Below, one piece after another: positions 1 to 12,329 of a stretch of 64,000 nt of DNA. Made by a program: the position numbers and the translations under genes. The DNA lies in the NCBI GenBank assembly GCA_032358165.1, contig JAALGY010000012.1, forward strand, positions 186,001 to 250,000. Direction: 5' to 3'. The notes below the pieces were generated by a model. The model was not told where the DNA came from, made no database searches, and saw nothing but the letters and a program-made list of their open reading frames with translations. Each line of letters starts with the position of its first letter. Within the stretch, counting starts at the first letter, position 1. The DNA comes from Diplosphaera chodatii (lineage: Eukaryota > Chlorophyta > Trebouxiophyceae > Prasiolales > Stichococcaceae).

Positions 1-514
1 GATGCACAGCGCCTGCGCTACAGCCTATACCCTGATGGCTCCTTGAAGGACGGCTTGTACCTGAGGGTTTTGCAGGTGATGCTTTGTGCGTTATTGTACA
101 ACACGCTTGCGCGTAGCTTTGCAAGCTAAACAATTGATAGAAGCACCTAGCATGTTCTTCGGTGTTCATCTGCTTTTTGCATTATGAAATAGCTACGGAT
201 TTCAAGGTTTGTGTGCTTTCGCGCTGACGGCAGGTGCCAGAGGACTATACCTTTGAGAACATGTACTACAATTGGGATATCAACGGACTGGTGGGTAGTC
301 ATGACTTGCTGCTGTTACGCTCTGCTGGTATACTAATGGCAATGCGCATTTGCATGCTTAGGTGCGGGAGCTTGGTCCCTCAAGTCTGCTGTTGCACTCC
401 GCAGGTCGCTCAGAACTCGGCGCCCAGCAGGCATTTGCACGGCGGCGTCAACCCCAGCCAATACTGTGGAACACCCAGATCACCAATGGCTTTGGCCATG
501 GCAGCAAGGACCTG
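1..514 (+). CDS. Unrecognised gene, three internal exons (5' end outside window)
   Basis: Three exons join in phase 0: 1-75 (enters open from the left edge), 234-290 and 362-514. Acceptors are ...GGCAG and ...CTTAG; donors are gtgatg, gtgggt and gtgcgc. Together they encode about 95 residues, including the peptides MYYNWDINGL and ILWNTQITNGFGHGSKDL. The clean splice phases and the absence of stops support real coding sequence. I do not recognise the family. It could be the N-terminal part of the kinesin-like gene that follows on the same strand, or a separate gene. Confidence 0.5.
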
Positions 515-3500
515 GTGCGCTTGTCCAAGCCAGTCTCAGCGGTAGCCATGCATAAAGGCACACAACCACATGTGCAAAATGCTCGTATTGCAAGCAACGA
601 TAGACAAGCTTGCCTGGCGGCTTGTAATGCGCAAAAGACTCAAAACGAAAGAAATGCGGCCAAGCTCCTAAAGGTTGCTAGCAAATACACTCCGGGGTTC
701 AAAGGTCACGTCGTGAGCTCGAATGCTGAAGTATGTTCAGCAATTGAAAGCATTTCCAGATGGAGCTATTGCTGCAGCTCTTGGGTCCTGATTTTCCGGG
801 GGCTTGCCATCAATTCCATGTTTACTTGCATTGGCATGCGCCTGCAGGGGTTGCAGACGGCCAGCCTTTATGTGCAGCAGTGCTGCTCCAGTTCTGGATG
901 TCAGCGCCTCGACCTGGCAGGGGGTCCCAACGCTGATGCCATCACGCCCCGGCTGTGGCAGATGCCTAGCGGTGTCTACTTTGGGTGCGCAGCCGCCCAC
1001 CTGATCTGATTCTGCGTTGTATGTGTGCATCACTCTACATCCATTCACCGAGTGAGGCGTCTGGCAATGTTCGTGCACTGATGCTGCCGAGGTACTTCTC
1101 GGCTTGTGGGCCATGTGTACTGTTGGAGACAGGAATAGTCAATGGCTGCTGTATGTCAACCCATGTAACAGCAACCGTATGCAGGTTTGCAAAGCTGAGC
1201 CGCTTACATGTGGGCAACAACCATGGTCATGCCGACTTCGGCGTGCACAACGTGCTCATAAATATCAATACTGTCGAGCAGCTGACAGCTGCAGGCGGCG
1301 GAGTCAGAGTTGAGGTGACGGGTCCCCAGTCGAAGAGTTCGATTGCTTACCGACTAATTACCAAAACAAAGCTAATCCGATTTCTGCATCTTGAAATTCT
1401 GGACATCGTGTAACACGTAGGTGCAGATCTTTGACGATCAGCAATCATCGGACTACTGCGGCTTTGGCATGTCTGTTCTTATTTGAGGATTTTGAGGTGC
1501 AAGGTGCACTCACTAATAACAGCCTGTTCTTTGCCGCTATCTGCACACATAGCTCGTCAATATCAGCAGTAGCTGCCCACTCTTTCCTCACGCAGCCACA
1601 AAGCAGCTGTTGCATGCGCCCTCCAAAGCATAGCACATTTTCACATGCAGCTGTGCTGAGTCGCTGCATGTGCAGGCCTGAAATAAAGTTCAGCAGCCAA
1701 GCAGTGCTGATGGCGCAGATCTACACCGAAATAGGTGAGGGTCCTTCGCAGACCGACGAGTTACTGATTGAGTGTGTGGCTTATGCCCATATGTCATTTT
1801 GACCTCCTTTCTGCCGTTGCTTGCTCATAGATTTCAATAGTGGTGCCTGCAGGCATTTCTCGGACGCAGTTGGCACTGCCGCGGCCACAAAGGTGGAAGC
1901 ACACAAAGTTTGAACCAGCTGCGCACCGTCGTGCAAAGCTACAGCAGACATCACAGCAACAAGTATCCGGAACCGAGCTGTGTGTGGCAGCCTTGCTTTG
2001 CAACTGGTGGCTGCATGGCATTAACGCCTCTTCAATTCGCATCAAGTTGCAGTCAGGATTGTTGTTGTAGGTCATGTTAAAAGGGGTACAACAACCAGCC
2101 AATGTCTACGAGCTGTTGCTCTACAACAAGGTGGCCAGCACCCTGAACGCTCGACCAGAGCGAAAGGAACCAGCGACCTACGCGCAAGTTGGTGCGAGCA
2201 TGATGTCGGTGTGCGGGCGGGACGCCTCTGCCACTCCTTTCCACCAGCAGGATATATATACTCACAGCTGGATATGGTTGTCCTCATAGCATGTTGGCTA
2301 GTCGCTCATGTACTGAGTTAAGGAGTGCACACTGCAATGCAAACTATCCTGCCTGCTGAGCAATGTGTGCTGTCGCACTGCAGCCAGGGCACTTGATGTG
2401 CCGGTGTCAAGGGTCCTGCGGGCAGTGTGTGTGTTGTCCGACACCTGCCGCCCTGGCACGCCGGTGAAGCAGCTGGGCACTGCTGATTCGGCTTTATTAG
2501 AGACACTGACACTGCTTCTAGGCGATGCTGACGAAGATGGGCAGCAGCGGTGCGGCAAGAAATCCTTGTTTGTTGACCATGAAGCTGTGAAAAAAACTCA
2601 AGGCTTGCTCCGCAGCAACCTGTGATGCTGCGAATGCTTGAAACTTTCTACCGCCCGGGCTCATACTTTTACTGGACGCATTGAGTGGTTGCTCGAGAAA
2701 GCACTGAGCAGTTCAGGGAGATCAGCGGCGTCACAGAGACACTCATGCACCTGCAGGGTGTTCAAGGAGCAGGTGGGCGTTGTGTTCAGGGGTCTGGAAC
2801 TGATCCGTCGCGAACTATTGGACTACCGCTACGGCTTGCACCCTGCACTGTGCCGCCCCCTCTCTGTCGCTGAGGTGCGTGTGCTGAAATGGTGGTGGTT
2901 TATACTCGCCTGCTGGTCAGCACATACACAGTACTAGTCTTGCCGTCGTTTTAGCACCTATGCATTAAGAATATGATCTCATGTACCAGGTCAGTAGCCT
3001 GTTCAGTGATTTCCCTCCGGGGCGTGTGGCGGAGTATGAGGCTGGCATGAGCCGGGCACTCAGACGGAGCGTGGACAAGGGGCTGCGCATGATGCAAGCG
3101 GACCCAGTTTCATGATTGACACGCTGTCATCCAGGAAATGTAGGCCTGGTGTGCACAGAAGCAGTGTGGCCACAACAATGACGCCAATTGCATTGTTATT
3201 GGACGAAAGGCAGGTAGGCAGCATCGATTGCTGCACACCATGCGGCAGTTGCTAGCGTGTTGGTGTCCACAGGCCATGGTCAGTAGCGTTGCAGCAGCTG
3301 GTATATGATATCACCGAGCAAGACAACATGTGCCACTGTGCTAGGGGTAGTTGAAGCACTTCTTGGTTCTCTAATCTCCCTAACTGTGCCAGTGGTGCAA
3401 GGGACCGTGAGGTGTCTGACAGCGTCTGACAGCCCGGGCAAACTGATGTACTGATCATGTGTGCATCTGTGGCAAATGTCTAGCTAGCTTGCACGTCAAC

Positions 3501-3660
3501 TCCAGGCAGTGGCCAGTGAAGCATCAAGCAACGCTGCACAGCAGCCACTAGCTGTCAGCCAGCATCCAAGAGCATCTGCAAGCATCTACCGTTTCATGAT
3601 CCCAGGATTGCAGGGTCAGCTAGCTTGCTCACATCTGACCGTGATGCCGTCAGTCTCCCA
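515..3660 (+). other. Coding-like exons of uncertain linkage
   Basis: No complete gene can be built here, but several plus-strand stretches look like exons. 761-930 is open after an AG and begins MELLLQLLGPDFPG. About 1190-1310 includes the peptide NNHGHADFGVHNVL. About 2380-2620 includes VSRVLRAVCVLSDTCRPG. 2770-2879 includes GLELIRRELLDYRYGLHP and ends at a gtgcgt donor. 2998-3113 includes SLFSDFPPGRVAEYEAGM. All lie on the strand of the flanking exons and could belong to one long gene with them. The stretch 3120-3500 shows nothing I can interpret. Confidence 0.3.
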
Positions 3661-3679
3661 AGCTTTGCGCAGCAGCGAC

Positions 3680-5851
3680 AATGGGACTGACCCAGGACTC
3701 CGTCAGGGAGCTGGGATCCTTGGAGCTCACGCCGAGCAATCTGATTTCTGTGATGCGGCGCATCCACAAGTGCGCATGTATTCACTGCGCTGTCCTGCCC
3801 TCAAATGCGAAGCTGGCTCGGCGCCAGCTGCTAGCCTGAGCTTATACTGGTGTGAGCAAGGCTTCAGGCGAGCATACTGCGGCGCACTTGCTTGCAGGGG
3901 CGAAAGCGAGCCGGAGCCCGGCCTCTCGAGTACTTGAGTACCTGCTGCGCCTGATGGCTGTGGCAGACATCAAGGTAGCAGGACCAGCTGCCGCCGCGTT
4001 GAACCTCTGCCTCCACTCCACCGCGGTGGGCAAATGCATCACCGCAGCTTGGCCCCGGGCTGCTCCCGCAGACAGAGGTCCATCTTCCTGGGTCCAGCAG
4101 GCCTCGGTCATACACGTCTCATTTGTGTTTGCAGATACCTTTCGTAGACAGCAGGGCGCTCGCCACTGTACCCTCATTGCACGCTAACAACTCTGCAGGT
4201 ATGGGCTGGCGCTCAATATACTGACTATGCTGTTTGCAGGAGTACAAGCTGAAGGACTCGCGGGGCGAGGTGCTGGCAGGGCTGCTGCTGAACCGTGCTA
4301 GTGAGCGGCTTGGCGAAGCAATCCGGCGACCGGGCATGATGGCAGCGGCGGCGGCGTGGGACCCGGACGCTGTGGCCGCCGTAAGCATCCTGACGTTGGC
4401 TGCTGACGATGTGCGACCTGGCCGGCTCTGAGCGCATCAACACCGGCGCAACAGGTTCGGATACTGTCCGTGACCCCTTGTCTGTGCTGCCCGGTTGCAT
4501 GCCCCTCGCATTGCACACCTGCTTGCCTGCTTACTTCGTCATATGGAAGCAGGTTGTGTAGTGCACCTTTGCGGACCAGTGCTCTTTGATGACACGGTTC
4601 ACAGTAGCAGAGCACACTTTTGACAGTGCGCCCTTGCAACCTGTTGCAGGGCTGACGCTGACGGAGGCGCAAAACATCAAACGCAGCCTGCTGGATCTGG
4701 GCAATGTCTTCTCGGCGCTCATGCAGATGGCGCCCCACGTCCCGTACCCGGTTCGCCCCCGCACCTGACCCTGCACTGCAAACCCTGAAAATGCCTCATG
4801 CATTCCATCCTCATTTTGCCTCAGAAGCCTGGCTTTCCAAACACTTGCTGCAGCAACAGCTTGGTAAACCAGCTAGTTGAAGGCCCTCTAGGCTTCTGAT
4901 CTGCTGCATGCTGGGTGCGCTATTGCAGAAACTCCAGGCTGACGATGCTGCTGCAAGATTTGCTGGGCGGCAACGCCAAGGTGCTCATGTTCTGCAGCGT
5001 CGCGCTTGCCGCCCTGCACGCCGGGGACACCTTCTCCAGCCTTGAGTTCGCGTCCAAGGTGCCATGCACAGTCACATCTGACATGGTGGCTCCACTGGTG
5101 CCTTGCACCACAATGCTTGCTGATGTAGATGCAACATCATAGCAAGAAGTCCTGTCAAGAACATGTGCGTACAGTAGTGTGATGCCAAAGTGCACTGTAT
5201 GCTGTCTGCAAATTCCAAACGAGGCTGTCCGAAAGGTCTACGTTTTGCATCCGCCAGCTGATCAGCAATCTGTGCGCAATGTGGGATGTCAGCTGGGATT
5301 TGTGCTGTCACAGGTCAGCAACGTGGTGCTGAAGACGCCGCAGCGCAAGTTTGAGGAGCTGGTTGACGGCGATGTGAGGCAGCCGCACGCCGCTTCCGTG
5401 TCGCAGCCGGCACCCGCGCCGAGAACACCGGCCAGCCCTGCGCCCGCTACTAGTGTACGCAGGTCGGGAATTCGCCACGAATGCAGACTCCCTCATGACC
5501 CTGTGACGGACAGCGCACACAAAGTGGACCACACGCAGCTGTCATCCCCAAGCAAGCATTGGGGGGTAGGCACACTCGGTAGGACGTCATGTTACAGTCG
5601 TGCTGAAACAGAGTTGCGACATGTAGAGCCTGTGTGCTGCTGTTGCCTCTGTAGCATTGCTGGCATGCTGTTCCCAGCATCGTACGGGCTGAGTGGATCA
5701 CAAATCCAGAACCTGGGGTCCCACTGCCCCCTTACACTCTGCAAAGCGGTTCACCTCACTTTGGCCGACCATGCAGGATACTTTCGGCGGTGTCCAGCAA
5801 CAGCAGCGTGCAGGGCACACCGCCACCCGCCAATTCGCTGCGCTCGCACCG
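3680..5851 (+). CDS. Kinesin-like motor protein, C-terminal half of motor plus tail
   Basis: Kinesins are microtubule motors that hydrolyse ATP. Three blocks are diagnostic. About 4409-4455 encodes MCDLAGSERINTGATG (switch II, DLAGSER). 4650-4740 encodes a block with EAQNIKRSLLDLGNV (the NKSLxALG helix). 4919-5059 encodes YCRNSRLTMLLQDLLGGNAK and ends in FASK. Upstream exons 3898-3975 and 4240-4380 and downstream exons 5314-5456 (tail, Pro/Ala-rich) and 5777-5851 (Ser/Pro-rich) fit in phase. The P-loop (GQTGxGKT) and switch I (NxxSSRSH) were not found. The exon holding DLAGSER has no clear acceptor: the frame from 4380 reads past it unless a frameshift or unusual splice is assumed. So this may be a divergent or decaying kinesin. 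The subfamily cannot be assigned. Confidence 0.7.
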
Positions 5852-6549
5852 GTGAGCGGCGCCGTCAGCGCCGTGAACTGTCCACGACTCGTTCAGTGCC
5901 ATGTGGGGGTCGACTGCACCACCAGGTCTAAACTCTGCAGTGTAGCCACAGTTCAGGATGCATGACCATGTGGGTTGAACAATCTGGGCTGGCGCGCCTT
6001 GTACCATGCCATCCCCAGCACTGCTTGTCGGAGGATGCAACTGCTTTTTCTGTTGTGTGTGTCGAGTGCAGATGTTGTGACAACCAACAGAAGCTCTCTT
6101 GCATACTTATTTTGGGGACTCATGTCACTGTGTAACCCGCACTGCGAAGGGCCTCATGCATGCCAGCGGGTCTATCTGCTGAGTAAGCACCGCCGTACAC
6201 GCAGGTAAGTATGCGAGGAGCTTTGACGATGGTACTGCTGATGGCATGGACTGTGGTCCGCATCATGGGTGCGGGCTGGTTCGCCAGTTGATACCCCAAA
6301 TCATATTTGCAATAGTATCTGCATTGGTGATAAGGGCCAACAAAGCGAGGCACATATATTAGACCTACAATGGGAGTGATACCGTGCATGGTACATAGCT
6401 GAGAGCAGATGCAAAATGATTCTGTGGGGGAGTCTGATACGCATCAGGTGGCAAACTGATCGTGGGCTATGCCTGCGCAGTGATACCATATCTACCAGCA
6501 TGTATTGCAGCCACTAGTGGCATGCTCTTGCACATCGGCATGCACATAA
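5852..6549. other. Gene-free stretch
   Basis: Between the kinesin tail and the DUF6891-like copy A I see only short frames without splice-phase support. No repeat or RNA gene was recognised. Confidence 0.4.
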
Positions 6550-7751
6550 TCACAAATCCTCCTTCGTGCCATCACCGCCGTCGCCATCGTCCTTGACCAC
6601 CCCCGTAGCTGTCCGCCGTTCGGCAAATTCCTCAGGATCGAAGCCATAAATCCTCAGGCCCGAGTACCCTTCACCACTGCCATCCCACCTGCATCAGCAA
6701 AGAGGTGCGCCTTGCGATCTACTCTAGAATAAACTCGTTATCATGTTGATGGCAGGAGAGCACAGCCTGCGGACAGGGCTTTAACACCATCCAAGCCAGC
6801 ACTGATGGATGTGCTGTGGCAACGGAGCGACCCTCACCTGCCGCTAGGGAGCTGTGCTGAGCATGCACTGATGCACATACGGGCGGGGATACCATACACA
6901 GATGTGTACAGCTGGACTTGAGCTCACTGTACGGGCAAGCCGCAGGCGAGCGCCGTATCATTGATTGTTCGTGCAGTTTGGACATGCTCCGCCTCTTTAA
7001 ACAGTCAGGCTCCCCGGGGTACCATGCATAGCTACCACGCGTCAGGTCCACAAAACCGTGCACTGCCAGGCTTTCTGCAAACTCGTCCTGCAGCATGCAA
7101 GTGCCATGTCATCAGACGAAGGTGCCCCCGCCCAAATACACATACAAGCAAGCAAGCTGTGGTGAGGTGCAAGCTTTGCTGGAGTAGAGATGTCAGAACA
7201 TGCCAACACGTGATCCAGGTGTTCACCCATCATGCATATACACTATATGCACCCCCAAAATTGTTGTTATGATTGTTGGGTGCGCTCACTGTGAAATAGC
7301 AGTATCCAGCAGATCCAGTCGTGATGTCGCAATGCAATGACCGGATCTTGCTACCGGCTTCGTCAAAGCAACACTGTGCTGTCGTGATCGCACGATCAGC
7401 GGAAAGGGTGTCGAACAGCTGATCCAGCTGCCAACGGGCGGCAATCGGGTTGCTGCCAGCCTCACAGCTGGCGGTGTTCGGTGACATGACCGCCAGCGCT
7501 TCCTCTGACTTGAAGGGACTGTTGGGTGTGATCCATGATGACGGAAACTGCGACTGCGACCCTGCTGGACGAAGGCATGCAACTGCGCAAGCTGGGTGTC
7601 CGCGCTGCACAGCTGTGTGGTGTGTTGACTGCGGCAGCCTCGCCATGAGGTATGATCGAGTTGCATGGAACACGGCAAATGGTGCACCACACCGCTGCAG
7701 CATATGACCGACAGCCGTCCGACGATCACACGATGCACTGTTTATTGACAT
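6550..7751 (-). pseudogene. DUF6891-like gene, module A (frameshifted)
   Basis: This is a homologue of the intact copies at 18,040-19,225 and 29,764-30,968. Exon 1 is 7751-7290; its MS start matches the other copies and it ends GYCYFT at a gtgagc donor. Exon 2 is 7087-6928 and exon 3 is 6688-6550 (starts WDG, then GFDPEEFAERR, ends at TGA). Exon 2 opens in one frame (FAESLAVHGFV) but its 3' half matches the intact copies only in another frame (ARTINDTALACGLPV), so it carries a frameshift. The CCxxC motif of the intact copies is also lost (CCFDEAG), and the FFH motif reads YFT. It lies 792 bp downstream of SET copy A on the same strand, as in modules B and C. Confidence 0.6.
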
Positions 7752-8543
7752 GTCTGCACGGACAGGTGTCGTCCGTTGACCGATGTCAATTCGAATATAA
7801 TGAAGCAGTGGCACGCAGAAGGTGTCTTAGTCAGCGTCAGGCCTTTTCTGATCACAAGCAGGCATTTCGACCTGCTGTGATATTTTGAGAGCCACGAAGC
7901 ATCCTGCGCTCCTCTTAGGACAGGTGGCAGTGCAAGCACCTGGGACAGATTTGCACCCTGTCGAGGCAGTGGATTACGATACATCTCTCGGATCCTGACA
8001 TTGTGCGCAAGTTAGCCGCAGCAAGCTTGGTGTCATATAGCAGCCTGCTGCTCTTAATTTGGCAGTGGCCACCCTAGTGAGACCAGGAGCGGACGACATA
8101 GAGCTGCACTGGCGAAGATCCTATCTGATTCATCGATGGACATGCCGCGACGACGCTGATGATTCGGATCTCAGATGGATGGGATCCCAAATAAATGGAC
8201 ACCGAGCATGGCAGCTGGAAGCCTGGAACGTGCTAATGACTGCTAATGTCATGCATCATCTAAAGTGATTGCAATACAGCGGTGGCATGCATGTCAAGCC
8301 AGATAACCGTTTGACTTCAATAATGCCAGCACTTCGCCATCTGCATCATGTGTGGAGAAGTGATTAATGTGGTGGTGTATTCGTTCATCTGTCAGCATGT
8401 CACCTCGCTTACCCGCTTACCCGCATGTCAGATGAGCTGCCACACTACTACTGATTTGCACTTGCCGTAAGATAGACAGAAGCATGGGTGGCATGCATGC
8501 TGTGAGTGCGTGTGTATCACTACGTACATCACTTACACCGCGT
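7752..8543. repeat. Intergenic spacer of module A with a block shared with 17.3 kb
   Basis: No gene is seen. Bases about 7921-7965 (CAGGTGGCAGTGCAAGCACC...) recur with few changes at 17,296-17,340, upstream of the DUF6891-like fragment A'. This shows that the duplicated segments included non-coding DNA. Confidence 0.6.
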
Positions 8544-11500
8544 TCATGAAAGCTTGGTGCGCTTGCGCTCCTCAATCAATTCGACATGCTCCAGTAGCAC
8601 GGGAAGGATAGATACCAGCATGTCCCACAGCAGCAGCTTCTTGCTGACCCTGTACCTGAGCAGCATGACGCGCATGCGTGGCAAGCTGGCCTCGAAGCCA
8701 TCGCTGTAAGCTTCTGGCTGCACTGTGCCATTTAACCCAGCCAGCACCTCTATCCGGTGCCACCACCCAGCAGTCTCCTCCTCGAAGCTAGCCCGAAAGT
8801 TGTCGGCACGTGACATGAACGGTGCAAGGCTGCCGGCGCTTGCCGCATACTGCATAGCCTGTGCAATCAGAGAGAAAGCATGCACATAGCAACTTGATGC
8901 AAGGGTCAGGCGGAAGACATACAGCAATAACAGGCGCACAGCGCTGAGGGCCAGCACTATGTGCCTCACTTGAGTCTGCTCCTGCAGCACAGATTGCCAG
9001 TAGCTGCATTGCTGTGTGTCCTCGTCGACCAGCAGCCGCAAGTCTTGCACTCGATTGCAGGCAGAAGTTCACTGCATGGTGCTGATGCCACTGCGAGAAC
9101 GCATGTTGGTGCCCTTGCCAGAGTGAAGCATTCCAAGCTTCTGTCAGTCTGCATGCTGCGTACTTGCTTGTGACAATTCAACAAGTCGCCACAGAACGTT
9201 ACCTGAAGCACTGGCGCCATGCGCTCCAACAGCTTTAGGCAGCGGATCCCAGTCATCACCTTTGCCATGCGTTGTGCACTTTCCGCATTGGTGTCAGGAT
9301 TGATGAGCATCATTGCCTCATATGCTGCAATCAGGCGAACGTCTATGCCTTCCTTCACAACCTGTGCACATGGTGCACATACAATGCACTCACAATAAAG
9401 CCTTGAATATTCACAACACTAAAGCTCCATCAACATGGCCTCCATGTTGCAGGCTTTGCAAGACACTAATGCTGTGCCTGTGTCTGAGCTCCGCCAAACA
9501 TCAAGCCTTCCATTGCACACCCATGTGTAGCCTCACTACTATTTCTGGGGGCAACAGTGTCCTTCGCTGAAGGGCCGCTTGCTGAGCCGCTTCGGTTGCA
9601 GCTGTCATGGCGACATCATACATGCGCCTTGGCATCGTATTTGGCTTATCCCGCTGCAGGCGTATGAGGCACCAGGTCGGGTGATGCTTCAGCAACCGAT
9701 GGCAACCTTTGCTGATGCCCTCATATAGCATCTGCACCTCGATCCTAACCCTAAAGTGAAGTGGGGGCGACTTGACAACAGTGGCAGTGCAGTGTTGCAA
9801 ATTGCAGAGAAGCAGGCATGGAAGAGCAGACCGACGGTTGGCCGCAACCATGATACCAGTCCAGGGCTGAGCCGATGGAGGGAAACAAACTGTCATGCGC
9901 GTTTCCAGGCGGCACAAAGCTGTGCCGCAGCAGGATCCAGTCATTGTCCAGGACTCCTGCAAAGCAACGAAAAGTGACCACATTGCAGCATGCCAGTCAT
10001 CCTCTGCTGGGCAGTTTTGTTTGGGCGTCCGTTATTGCAGAAATTCATCATGTACAAAGGTTGCAGAATTTGCATGCTGTGGGTTTGTTGTCCAACACAT
10101 GTCGACATGACGCCCTTTGCAAACATGGTCAACGTCTCATGGAGGTGCACCGAAGCTCAATAGAATCTCCTGTCCCTCTAGAACGTTGCGCGTCGTCCTG
10201 AGGTGCAGCTCCCACTCCTCCACACCTGTTCCTGGGATGGGCGGAACAAGGTCCCACCTGCGATGGGTCACAAGACATGACCATGCATGCCGCTTCTTAC
10301 TCGACAAGGTCTGCGAATGCAACCTCTTTTGACGTGCATTGCCCCAGCAGTCCCGGCACATGCTGCAATAGATGATTGTTTCGAACATACTCTGCATTGT
10401 CATAATCTACGAGGCGACCGTGCTCCAGGCCTGCAGGCCAGTCCTTGCATCGCTGCGATGGTTGAGCATGTCTAGGAGCGGCACTAACATGACCACAAGT
10501 TCACCCGTCTCCGCTTCTGTATGAAATGCCCTGCTCAACGCCACCTGCTGCAGGCAGTCGACACCTCTAGCTATGTCACATGTGGCCCAGGAAGCAGCAC
10601 GTTTGGTGTGCAGATACTTTTTCCTTGTGTAGGGGTGTTGTTGGCCTACCTTACTGCCATCGAACGGAAGGCTTCGAGGGATGCACCACCCGTCACATCT
10701 TTCGGCACCCGACCGAACAACTGTGATGTCAGCTCCTGCCCTCTGTCTCGCGTTCTGACCAATGGTGTGTACTGTGTTGCCTCAGCATCCGCCTTGCTAA
10801 GCTCTGGCGTTGAAGTGGGCAGCACCTGCACAGAAGAGGATGGAGATGCATGCCGCAGCTCACTGCATGTGCGCGGTCATCAAGACCAGATGGCAATCGG
10901 TCGGGCGTGGAGTGCTGCAGCTCGACAGAGGACATGACTATTGGTGCTGTCACATAATGAGAGGAGATTCGATACCCTGACACCTGCAAGTAGGGCGCCC
11001 ACTGCGAGTCTGGTCCCAACTGCTTCTCCCATAGTAACTTTGCCGCCAGCTGCACAGACAACAGTGGCTCGTCTGCAGCTGCAAGGCCTTGTGCTGTGGC
11101 ATCGGGCGCGTCTGAATCCTCTGAGACGATAAGTGTCAGCCGCACCGGCACCTTCACCCGCACTTCCCCGGCTGCAATCGGCTGCAGATGCAGAGGCCTC
11201 GCAACAACTGAAGTTTGGCTTGCAAGGTGCCGTGCCCTTGGCAACAAACAGAGTCAGGCATTGGTGTGTGTGGTATAGTGTTAAAGCAGGCGCCCGCGCA
11301 ACAGTTGCGACACCTGGCACGCAATGACGCCGTACTCGCAGCTATTGCTCGCTACAAACCCTCGTACCGCAGGGCCGCAATCTGCGCCTGCTGGCTTAGG
11401 CTGGCGCACGCCTGCGCGCAGGTGGAGCCGTGCCTCCAGCAGCATGTCTCATACAGGTTTGTAAACACATGAAGAGCGTGTGTATCTGGCATGTACTCCG

Positions 11501-11640
11501 GACTGTGTTTTGACCCTGACGCACCATGTGCTTTGGCCCACTCGAGCATCTGCTTCGTCGGTGAGGTGATCTCAACTGCGTTGCTTGTCCAGGCCTGCTG
11601 CTGTCACACCGGAAAGAGATATATTCAGATTCTGGCTGCG
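8544..11640 (-). pseudogene. SET-domain (Rubisco LSMT/SETD3-like) gene, module A, decayed
   Basis: Eleven exons correspond one to one with copies B and C. They are exon 1 (to 11525), 11411-11314, 11181-10984, 10825-10655, 10544-10391, 10257-10151, 9956-9832, 9653-9537, 9361-9203, about 9044-8970 and 8858-8544. SET hallmarks are visible: LVPLLDMLNH in exon 5 and EILLSFG in exon 6. The C-terminal substrate-binding-like part ends MRVMLLRYRVSKKLLLWD. Lesions: after DMLNHR, exon 5 runs into an in-frame TAG, and the conserved exon end (DNAE) is in another frame. Exon 1 also seems shifted. The exon 10 acceptor CAG|GAC of B and C is CAAGAC here. The catalytic Tyr of SYG is Phe. Confidence 0.75.
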
Positions 11641-12269
11641 CCATACTACTGGTGGCATTCAAATACTCCAGCCTCCCAAGCAGGGTGCTCAGGATCCAGC
11701 AGGTAAGTCGGCGCAATGCCCGCCCACGCCAGATTGCAGCAATCAATTGTGAACAGCCATTGCAGAATACTGATGCTAGCGCTGCAGCTAGCTGCAGGAT
11801 CCAGCGGCAAACCAATATATTTTGATGCAAGCCACCGCAGTGTATATGTTGAGCGTATACTAGCATCTGTCAGCCAGCGCATACAACAGCGAGGGAGCGA
11901 ATGGTGTTCATTACCGTGCACGGGGTGCTGAGGTGGTACGCAGCACATACAGCAGGTACGTAGGAGGTCACTAACGGAATGGCTGCAGTCGCAACAGGCG
12001 ATAGCCTTGGGCCAGCACGGGCAAACACTCTGCAGTTCACAAAGCATTCTGAACTACTGGAGGTGATATAATAGCTGTGTAGCGCATGACTGCACGAATA
12101 TCAGGCACACGGGCCAGGGCAGCGCCACCAGTAGCTGCGCATTGACGCTTGTGGCTTCAAAGAGATCGAAGACCGGAATGCAGAATATTTCAACAACACC
12201 CTTGTTCAAGGTGAAGTGCTTGACGCAAGCAGACAGGCGCCGGCAGCTGAGCAAGAGGGCTGGCTAAGA
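11641..12269. other. Gene-free stretch upstream of SET copy A
   Basis: This holds the expected 5' region of SET copy A. No start exon comparable to those of copies B and C could be placed with confidence, and no repeat was recognised. Confidence 0.35.
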
Positions 12270-12329
12270 CCCTTTCTTACTTCTTACTTTCTAAGTCTTC
12301 CTGGTGTTCCTAGACATCCCAAGTTGTAC

